Assembly: GCA_018302815.1 (NCBI GenBank)
Contig: JAGVZE010000018.1
Location: forward strand, 1-44,634
From: Candidatus Woesearchaeota archaeon
Lineage (GTDB): Archaea; Nanobdellota; Nanobdellia; Woesearchaeales; ARS49
Direction of reading: 5' to 3'
DNA: 44,634 bases
In this document: piece by piece, positions 39,617 to 44,634 of the stretch
Position numbering within the stretch: position 1 is the first letter of the stretch
How the letters are laid out: each line of letters opens with the position of its first letter
Translations under genes and position numbers: made by a program
The notes under the pieces: generated by a model
Databases searched by the model: none
Told to the model about the DNA's origin: nothing
Seen by the model: the letters and a program-made list of their open reading frames with translations, nothing else

Positions 39617-40032
39617 CTGATTACGCGCAGTTCAAGATTAAGGAGTATTCTTTGTGGGATTTGTACCTTCACGTTCAGCAATATCCGTATGTTGGCAGGT
39701 GTTATGCTGCGGCTAAGCGTAAGAGTGCAGATGTTGTAACTGATATGGCTAGCGATGAAGCGGTAGAACTGTTCAGGACAATCGTTCCTTATTGGGATAA
39801 CGCTGTTCGTCAATTATTTCAGCACGATAGGCCGAATGTGGCGATTTTAGGCAATAATTGGAATCATCTTCACGCGCATCTTATACCTAGGTATAATTCG
39901 CCAAGATTGGTTCATGGAATCGAATTCATAGACCCCAATCCAAATGGAAATTACGCGCCATATGATAAGCTTAAACTCAAAGAGCCGGTTTTGTTCGCGA
40001 TCCGTGATGATTTGAAGCGTCTTCTTAGGTGA
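39613..40032 (+). CDS. HIT-like protein
   Basis: 139 residues. AILGNNWNHLHAHLIPRYNS carries the histidine triad HLHAHLI, with the first two histidines and the active-site third. HIT proteins hydrolyse or transfer nucleotidyl groups (AMP-lysine, ApnA and similar). The rest is short compared with classic HINT proteins and the substrate is not evident. Starts in the ATGA at the RPA stop, so it is probably translated with RPA. Confidence 0.82.
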   Translation: MTDYAQFKIKEYSLWDLYLHVQQYPYVGRCYAAAKRKSADVVTDMASDEAVELFRTIVPYWDNAVRQLFQHDRPNVAILGNNWNHLHAHLIPRYNSPRLVHGIEFIDPNPNGNYAPYDKLKLKEPVLFAIRDDLKRLLR

Positions 40033-40036
40033 AAAA

Positions 40037-40492
40037 ATGGTTGATTATGAGCTTAGGTCTTCAGGAATTCACGGAACGGGTATTTTCGCCAAGAATGACA
40101 TCAAGAAAGGGACAAAGATTGTGGAATATTTGGGTGAAAAAGTTACAAAAGAGGAAGGAACTCATAGAGAACAGGCTCAGCTTAAGAAGGCTAAGCATGG
40201 TGCAGGCCAAGTGTATGTTTTCGAGCTTGATGATGAGTGGGATATTGATGGTGATGTTGAATACAATGATGCGAGGTTCATTAATAATTCATGTGATCCG
40301 AATTGCAAGGTCATTATCAAAGAGGGTCATATTTGGATAGTTACCAAGCGTGACATCAAGGCTGGCGAGGAGCTTTCATACGATTATGGTTTTGATGATG
40401 AGGATTACAAGGATTTTCCGTGCAAGTGCGGTGCGAAGAATTGTTTTGGATTTATGGTTGGTGAAGAGTATAGGCGCAAGATTGTTAAGTGA
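40037..40492 (+). CDS. SET-domain lysine methyltransferase with post-SET motif
   Basis: 151 residues, a minimal SET protein. GIHGTGIFAKNDIKKGTKIV and YLGE form the first half; RFINNSCDPNCK is the NHSC-type AdoMet/active-site motif; GEELSYDYGF carries the ELxYDY catalytic tyrosine; CKCGAKNCFGFM is a post-SET zinc-binding cysteine cluster. All core motifs are intact, so it should be active on a protein lysine. Archaea have few SET proteins and the substrate might be a chromatin protein or ribosomal protein; neither a histone nor Alba gene is in view. GGTGA ribosome-binding site 5 nt before the ATG. Confidence 0.93.
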   Translation: MVDYELRSSGIHGTGIFAKNDIKKGTKIVEYLGEKVTKEEGTHREQAQLKKAKHGAGQVYVFELDDEWDIDGDVEYNDARFINNSCDPNCKVIIKEGHIWIVTKRDIKAGEELSYDYGFDDEDYKDFPCKCGAKNCFGFMVGEEYRRKIVK

Positions 40493-40524
40493 TCGATTGT
40501 TTCTTTTAGTAAAAGGTGATTCTT

Positions 40525-40995
40525 ATGATGGGTCGAACGCATATGGCATTTGGTGCGGGTGCTGGTTTGTTGTTAGCTCCGCTTTTCGGCGCAAGTGTCA
40601 TTCCATTTGTTGCGTTGTCAACATTTGCAAGTTTGCTCCCGGACGTCGACCATCAAAACAGCAAAATCAACCGTATGCTGCCAATCACTCGCTGGATTCC
40701 TGTTCTATTCAAACATCGCGGTTTTTTTCACAGTATTTTCCCTCCGTTGATTTTGTACGCACTTTTTTGGGCGTTGAATCTTCAAACTTTAGGTCTCCCA
40801 TTGATGGTGGGTTATCTTGCGCATTTGGGTTCTGATTGTCTTACTAGGCTTGGCTGCAATCTTTTGCACCCATTTAGCACTTTTAGAATCCAAGGTCCTA
40901 TTTTGACTGATGGTTTGAGGGAGTATGTTTTGTTTGGCTGCGTTATGGTCGCAAATGGCGCATTGGTTCTATCAAGTACTGGAATGTTTGGTTAA
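40525..40995 (+). CDS. YdjM-like membrane-bound putative metal-dependent hydrolase
   Basis: 156 residues from the ATG at 40525, just after AAGGTGAT. Several hydrophobic segments. MGRTHMAFGAGAG, LLPDVDHQNSKI, HRGFFHSIFPP and GYLAHLGSDCLT hold the conserved His/Asp positions of the DUF457/YdjM family (LexA-regulated in bacteria). These are predicted to bind metal at the membrane. Substrate unknown. Ends 4 bp inside the convergent gene. Confidence 0.85.
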   Translation: MMGRTHMAFGAGAGLLLAPLFGASVIPFVALSTFASLLPDVDHQNSKINRMLPITRWIPVLFKHRGFFHSIFPPLILYALFWALNLQTLGLPLMVGYLAHLGSDCLTRLGCNLLHPFSTFRIQGPILTDGLREYVLFGCVMVANGALVLSSTGMFG

Positions 40996-41699
40996 CGTAT
41001 CCTTTTCGCTTTCAAACAAGCAATAGTATTGTACTCGACTTCTCCGAAAAGCACGGGTACAAATGTCTCGCCATCTATTGTAGTTTCGGCGAAATTCTCT
41101 AGGTGCAGTCCTGCTCGGGGCGTGAGCGCATCATAGACTGCAAAAATTTCTTTTTTGTCGTGTGTGGGCATTCCTGACTGTAGTGACTTTATACAATGTT
41201 CTACAAGTTCAGAAACTTGTGCTGGTTTGGTGGTTTTTGGGAATTCGATTGATATTCCACAACGTACGTAATCGATGAGCGCAGCTTCTCGTGCAAGAGC
41301 TCCTCGCATGAGCACGACTTTTGAGAGTGGCATGTGTTTGGCAAGAGACCAATTTAGTTCACTATCTTTTGTCAGGATGATGAATGGTTCAGTTCGCGCG
41401 GTTGTCGCGTGGATATCGATGACAAAGTCGCATTCCTTGAGCTCATCAACTATTCGCGCGGCCAGTCTTTCTTCATGATTTCCGTTCACGTTTCCCGGGA
41501 AGCTTCGGTTCAAATCGCTTTCAAGGAATCGAACGTTTTTCTTTCCTGCTTCTTCATTCGCGATGAGGTAGACTATTTCAGAATCAATATTTTTCTTGAG
41601 CAGAAGTTCAATTGCTTCTTCTCCTAGTGGTTCGTTTCCGTGCAGTCTGCCCACAACTCCCACTGTGAGTCTACCTTCACCTTTCGTCAATATTCTCAT
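40992..41699 (-). CDS. AstE/AspA-type zinc deacylase (succinylglutamate desuccinylase/aspartoacylase family)
   Basis: 235 residues from the ATG at 41699; a TTG four codons upstream is a weaker alternative. GRLHGNEPLGEEAIELL gives the HxxE zinc ligands, then SDLNRSFPG and FVIDIHATT with the third zinc ligand His, and a late IEFPK element with the catalytic-type Glu. The family removes acyl groups from amino acids. Length suits a stripped-down archaeal member; no arginine degradation genes are nearby, so the substrate is open. Confidence 0.87.
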   Translation of the reverse strand: MRILTKGEGRLTVGVVGRLHGNEPLGEEAIELLLKKNIDSEIVYLIANEEAGKKNVRFLESDLNRSFPGNVNGNHEERLAARIVDELKECDFVIDIHATTARTEPFIILTKDSELNWSLAKHMPLSKVVLMRGALAREAALIDYVRCGISIEFPKTTKPAQVSELVEHCIKSLQSGMPTHDKKEIFAVYDALTPRAGLHLENFAETTIDGETFVPVLFGEVEYNTIACLKAKRIR

Positions 41700-41774
41700 A
41701 TTTTTGCTCAAATTCCAATTTTAATGTAAATGTTGCGTTAATCTCACTAGACACTGGACATTCTCCTTAATGGG

Positions 41775-41784
41775 CTATTTAAAC
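41775..41784 (+). promoter_or_regulatory. TATA box for the 41860 gene
   Basis: CTATTTAAAC about 80 nt before the ATG at 41860; the resulting leader of about 50 nt carries GAGGTG at 41846-41851. Confidence 0.5.
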
Positions 41785-41859
41785 AAAACGCAGAATAATT
41801 GGTTTGTTGCGAGCACCTGCCCAAGGTCATTGGGCTGAAAAAGCAGAGGTGCAACGAAA

Positions 41860-42150
41860 ATGGAAACAAACCAAAACGAACAAACAAGCGAGAAACAAAT
41901 GCCAGAGAAGAAGTTCTCCACTGGCGCAATCAGCGCGACTGTGTGGAAGAATTCGAGAACAGGCAAGGACGGCAAGGTCTTTGAGACGCACAGCGTGAAC
42001 TTGCAGCGAAGGTATGCGAACAGGAGCGGTCAGTGGATGACGACCAATTCTTTGCGCATAACGGACCTGCCTAAAGCCGCGCTTGTTATCGATGAGGCCT
42101 ACAAATATTTGGTCCTAAGCGGCAAGGGCGAGGAAGTCCAAGCTGAATAG
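41860..42150 (+). CDS. Conserved small protein, AISATVW type
   Basis: 96 residues, soluble. The core KKFSTGAISATVWKNSRTGK, followed by FETHSVNLQRRY and TNSLRITDLPKAALVIDEAY, matches a short protein I have seen repeatedly in archaea and some bacteria; it has no assigned function. A beta-sheet plus helix with basic and aromatic residues is compatible with single-stranded nucleic acid binding, which would fit RadA 60 bp downstream and RPA nearby, but that is inference. Confidence 0.8.
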   Translation: METNQNEQTSEKQMPEKKFSTGAISATVWKNSRTGKDGKVFETHSVNLQRRYANRSGQWMTTNSLRITDLPKAALVIDEAYKYLVLSGKGEEVQAE

Positions 42151-42210
42151 TCATATTTTTTTGATTTTATTTTTTTAGAATAACACAACAAACAAAACAG
42201 GTGATGACAA

Positions 42211-43257
42211 ATGGCAAAAGCGTACAAAACAGATGATTCGGAAATTTTAGAGATTGAAACTCCAGAAGGAACACTTGAAGTTATCAAAAAATCAACTGAT
42301 GATGGTCAGAAGAAAAAAGTGACGAGTGTTGAGGATTTGCCGGGTGTAGGTCCTGCGTCTATTGAAAAGCTAGCAGCGGCCGGCTTTCAGGACTTGATGA
42401 GTATTGCTGTCGCAACTCCTGGGGAGATTGTTGGAGCAACTGAGCTCTCTGAAGCGACTGCGAAGAAAATCATAGCTATTGCTCGCTCAAATCTGGAGAT
42501 GGAATTCACTTCAGGAGAAGAGATTATGAAAAAGAGGGAGCGCATGATAAAGATTACAACAGGAAGCAAGGAGCTTGACAAGTTAGTCGGCGGCGGGTTT
42601 GAGACTGGCGCCATAACTGAGGCGTATGGTCAGTATGGTTCTGGTAAGTCGCAGATCGCGCATTCGCTGGCCGTGCGGGTACAACTTCCAATAAATAAAG
42701 GCGGCGCGGAAGGCGCAGCGGTCTATATTGATACTGAAGGGACTTTTCGTCCTGAGCGTATTCGTTCGATAGCAGAAGGTTGCGGTCTTGACCCGCAGGA
42801 GGCGCTTAGGAATGTGCGTGTCGCGCGCGCTTTTAACTCAGACCACCAGATGCTGATCACGGAAAAGGTCGATGATCTTATCAAACAGGGCGTGAATGTG
42901 AAAATTGTCATCGTGGATTCGCTCACCGCGCATTTTCGCGCAGAGTTCATCGGCAGGGGCACGTTGGCTGATCGGCAGCAGCGCATCAATAAGCATATGC
43001 ATTCTCTTATGAAGCTTGCCGATAAGCACAATATTGCAGTGTACGTGACTAATCAGGTGATGTCAAAGCCTGACCAGTTCTTTGGCGACCCAACTGAAGC
43101 GATTGGCGGGCACATCGTTGCTCATAACAGCACTTATCGGCTTTACTTGCGCCGTGGCAAGAAGGGAACGCGTGTTGCGAAGATGGTTGATTCGCCTAAT
43201 ATGCCTGAGGCAGAGGCTGTTTTCGAGCTGACAGAAGCTGGCGTTCGCGACGCCTAA
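42211..43257 (+). CDS. radA: DNA repair and recombination protein RadA
   Basis: 348 residues, the usual size. N-terminal helix-hairpin-helix domain ([16 protein letters not shown]), polymerisation/linker region, then the ATPase: Walker [10 protein letters not shown], Walker [19 protein letters not shown], and the L1/L2 region from [15 protein letters not shown] to [16 protein letters not shown]. It forms filaments on ssDNA and drives strand exchange. A 10-residue acidic/Lys segment before the HhH is ordinary. AGGTGATG ribosome-binding site before the ATG. Confidence 0.98.
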   Translation: MAKAYKTDDSEILEIETPEGTLEVIKKSTDDGQKKKVTSVEDLPGVGPASIEKLAAAGFQDLMSIAVATPGEIVGATELSEATAKKIIAIARSNLEMEFTSGEEIMKKRERMIKITTGSKELDKLVGGGFETGAITEAYGQYGSGKSQIAHSLAVRVQLPINKGGAEGAAVYIDTEGTFRPERIRSIAEGCGLDPQEALRNVRVARAFNSDHQMLITEKVDDLIKQGVNVKIVIVDSLTAHFRAEFIGRGTLADRQQRINKHMHSLMKLADKHNIAVYVTNQVMSKPDQFFGDPTEAIGGHIVAHNSTYRLYLRRGKKGTRVAKMVDSPNMPEAEAVFELTEAGVRDA

Positions 43258-43265
43258 TTTTTATA

Positions 43266-43309
43266 TTTCCTGTTGGGCCGTGTGCAGACATCCACAAAAC
43301 AACAGGAAA
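43266..43309 (+). other. Hairpin after radA
   Basis: TTTCCTGTTG (43266-43275) pairs perfectly with CAACAGGAAA (43300-43309), with a 24-nt loop. It starts 8 bp after the radA stop codon. Confidence 0.55.
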
Positions 43310-43314
43310 GATAG

Positions 43315-43337
43315 AAATTGCCTTATCGAGGCAATTT
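43315..43337 (+). terminator. Hairpin terminator of radA
   Basis: AAATTGCCT (43315-43323) and AGGCAATTT (43329-43337) form a 9-bp stem with a TATCG loop, followed by TTATATTTTATT. The stem plus T-rich tail fits an intrinsic terminator. Confidence 0.6.
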
Positions 43338-43356
43338 TTATATTTTATTGCATAAG

Positions 43357-43366
43357 TTTTATATAG
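43357..43366 (+). promoter_or_regulatory. TATA box for the TRAM-domain gene
   Basis: TTTTATATAG about 69 nt before the ATG at 43431; leader of about 40 nt with GGTAGGTGA. Confidence 0.5.
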
Positions 43367-43430
43367 TGACTATTGAATAAAAACACTGCACGCAAGAATG
43401 CGCGCAAATACTAGGTAGGTGAAAGAACAT

Positions 43431-43820
43431 ATGTACGGAGCAAATAGATCAGGTGGCTTCCGCCCGCGTGGTGGAGGCATGGGTATGTCAACTGCCCCTG
43501 TTAGAGTTGGCGAAGAATTAGACGTGACCATTGAGGCCGTCGGCGAGAAAGGCGACGGTATTGCCAAGAAGAATGGCTTCGTGCTGTTTATCCCTGGCGT
43601 CAAGGCAGGTCAGCAGGTTCGCATTCGCGTGACTAAGGTCTTGCGAAAGGTTGGATTTGCTGAGGTTGTAAGTGGCAGCGGTTCCGCTTCAGAATCTTCA
43701 GGTGAGCAGTCATCTGAGGAGTCTTCGGAAGCTCCTGCTGAAGAGCAGCCGTCTGAAGAGCCTTCGGAAGAGCAGTCCGATGAGGATTCTGAGAGTTTTG
43801 GCGAAGAAAACCAACAGTAA
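43431..43820 (+). CDS. TRAM-domain RNA-binding protein
   Basis: 129 residues from the ATG at 43431, about 10 nt after AGGTAGGTGA; the upstream GTG overlaps that site. An RG/G-rich head (SGGFRPRGGGMGMS) leads to a TRAM domain: VGEELDVTIEAVGEKGDGIA, GFVLFIPGVKAGQQVRIRV, VLRKVGFAEVV. The tail is a Ser/Glu-rich acidic repeat (SSEESSEAPAEEQPSEE). Archaeal stand-alone TRAM proteins are RNA chaperones or cold-shock-like; the acidic tail is longer than in the short forms I know. Confidence 0.9.
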   Translation: MYGANRSGGFRPRGGGMGMSTAPVRVGEELDVTIEAVGEKGDGIAKKNGFVLFIPGVKAGQQVRIRVTKVLRKVGFAEVVSGSGSASESSGEQSSEESSEAPAEEQPSEEPSEEQSDEDSESFGEENQQ

Positions 43821-43822
43821 TG

Positions 43823-43832
43823 TTTTTAAGTT
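43823..43832 (+). promoter_or_regulatory. TATA box for thpR
   Basis: TTTTTAAGTT centred 26-27 nt before the ATG at 43854, a leaderless arrangement. Confidence 0.5.
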
Positions 43833-43853
43833 CCTTTTTTCTTTTTCTTTTTT

Positions 43854-44375
43854 ATGAGATTGTTTATCGCAGTTGACGTTCCAATAGAGGTTTCTGACGA
43901 GTTGAAGCGAGTACAGCAGTTGTTGCCGCATCAGGGTCTTTCTCTTTCGCATGACTTTCATTGTACGCTTAAATTTCTGGGCGAGGTTGACCCTAAGAAG
44001 ATGGCGCAAGTGGCTGAGCGTTTGAAGGCCGTGAAGGTAAAACCGTTTGAGGCGTTGCTTGCGCAGGTGGGTTTTTTCCCGCTTAATGAGTCGCCGCGAG
44101 TGGTTTGGGTGGGTGTTGATCCAAAAGACAAGATTGTGGTGTTGCAAAAGCAAGTTGATGACTTGCTTGTGGGTTTGTTTTCAAAGGAGAAATCGTTCAT
44201 TCCTCATCTGACGTTGGGCAGGATGCGCGAAGTATTGGACAAAGAATCGCTCAAGGTGTTTGCAAAAACAAGAGTAAACCACGTGAAGTTCTTAGTGGAT
44301 TCATTTGCACTAGTGGAGAGTGTGCTTTCGCCGCAGGGCGCCGTGCATAGAGTGATAGAGCGCTATCCATTATGA
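43854..44375 (+). CDS. thpR: RNA 2',3'-cyclic phosphodiesterase (2'-5' RNA ligase family)
   Basis: 173 residues. Two HxTx motifs: HCTLKFLGEV (about residues 41-50) and HLTLGRM (about 120-126), the paired catalytic histidines of the 2H phosphoesterases. MRLFIAVDVPIEVSDEL is the usual start. It opens 2',3'-cyclic phosphates and can join tRNA halves in vitro. Archaeal thpR is often next to the CCA-adding enzyme gene; that gene is not visible within the remaining 260 bp. Confidence 0.93.
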   Translation: MRLFIAVDVPIEVSDELKRVQQLLPHQGLSLSHDFHCTLKFLGEVDPKKMAQVAERLKAVKVKPFEALLAQVGFFPLNESPRVVWVGVDPKDKIVVLQKQVDDLLVGLFSKEKSFIPHLTLGRMREVLDKESLKVFAKTRVNHVKFLVDSFALVESVLSPQGAVHRVIERYPL

Positions 44376-44634
44376 CTGTTGCTTGCTTTTGGCGAATCTG
44401 ATGAGGATGTCTGCTGCGTCATCGCTTAATGCGAAAGTTCCAACCAACTCATTTAGCGTATCCGAGTTCAAGCTTATGGGGAGTAAATTGACTCAGAAAG
44501 GGCCGGTTCACAAAGTTTGTGCCGTTTTCCCGCTGCAACCGGGTGTGGGACAGAATTGTGCTATCCTAGCCAGTAAAGATTGTGCCACAGGGACGTGAGC
44601 ATGTTGGCGGTGTCTATTCTGTCTGGTCTTTTCT
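44376..44634. other. Unresolved window end
   Basis: No gene can be called. The plus-strand frame 44383-44598 lacks recognisable content and a ribosome-binding site. On the minus strand a short open stretch 44370-44492 translates to a protein-like end (LNSDTLNELVGTFALSDDAA, then ILIRFAKSK), but an in-frame TGA at 44493-44495 closes it. The rest (44496-44620) contains short direct and inverted repeats, including CACAAAGTTTGTG and two copies of ATTGTGC, compatible with a structured RNA or a decayed gene. Confidence 0.3.

Noticed and set aside
43672-44153. Long open frames opposite and alongside the TRAM and ThpR genes
   Set aside because: They are Arg/Leu-rich shadows of real coding frames.
44500-44620. 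SRP RNA or RNase P RNA on the minus strand (GTGAACCGGCC and GGCTAGG resemble SRP elements)
   Set aside because: The following bases do not match the conserved SRP helix 8 region, and RNase P conserved regions are absent.

Overview
The window reads as a chromosomal segment of a DPANN archaeon, most like the Woesearchaeota/Pacearchaeota group. This placement is inferred from gene content and style, not from any search. The support is: archaeal information genes (Pelota, PheRS alpha and beta, L14e, L34e, RNase P p30, RPA, RadA, a TRAM protein, ThpR); archaeal TATA boxes about 25 nt before many start codons, giving leaderless transcripts; TrmB, Lrp and AbrB-PhoU regulators; and a large load of small membrane-anchored proteins with KKG/KRG-type N-termini.

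Layout. 1-586: 3' end of a reverse transcriptase with diversity-generating retroelement (DGR) hallmarks. 596-6319 (-): five-gene envelope operon with two membrane-anchored proteins and three paralogous lipoproteins. 6411-8591: Pelota, a UPF0175 antitoxin-like gene, and a protein whose last codons look like a DGR variable region. 8592-12900: repeat-bearing intergenic region, TrmB-type regulator, pheS-pheT. 13130-14049 (-): MNT/HEPN toxin-antitoxin pair with a palindromic operator on its start codon. 14119-17589: lipoprotein, L14e, L34e, bacterial-type pseudouridine synthase, an unknown MDERLR protein, RNase P p30. 17586-38589: an envelope block of about 21 kb containing three operons of pilin-like or secreted proteins (18090-29818 +, 30735-33270 -, 35753-38589 +), including a 1702-residue cysteine-rich membrane protein. 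Interleaved with them are an AbrB-PhoU protein, an Lrp regulator and an APH-like kinase. 38648-44375: RPA, HIT, SET-domain methyltransferase, YdjM-like membrane protein, AstE-like deacylase, an AISATVW-type small protein, RadA, TRAM, ThpR.

The most notable possibility is the DGR. The RT fragment carries the LGxxxSQ form of motif 4 that separates DGR enzymes from group II intron enzymes. About 8 kb away, the gene at 7794-8591 ends in 24 consecutive NNY codons flanked by purine-ending codons, which is the footprint adenine mutagenesis of AAY codons would leave. The template repeat is not visible and would be expected upstream of base 1. The second notable theme is the density of proteins with prepilin-peptidase-like N-termini, with no ATPase, platform protein or peptidase in view.
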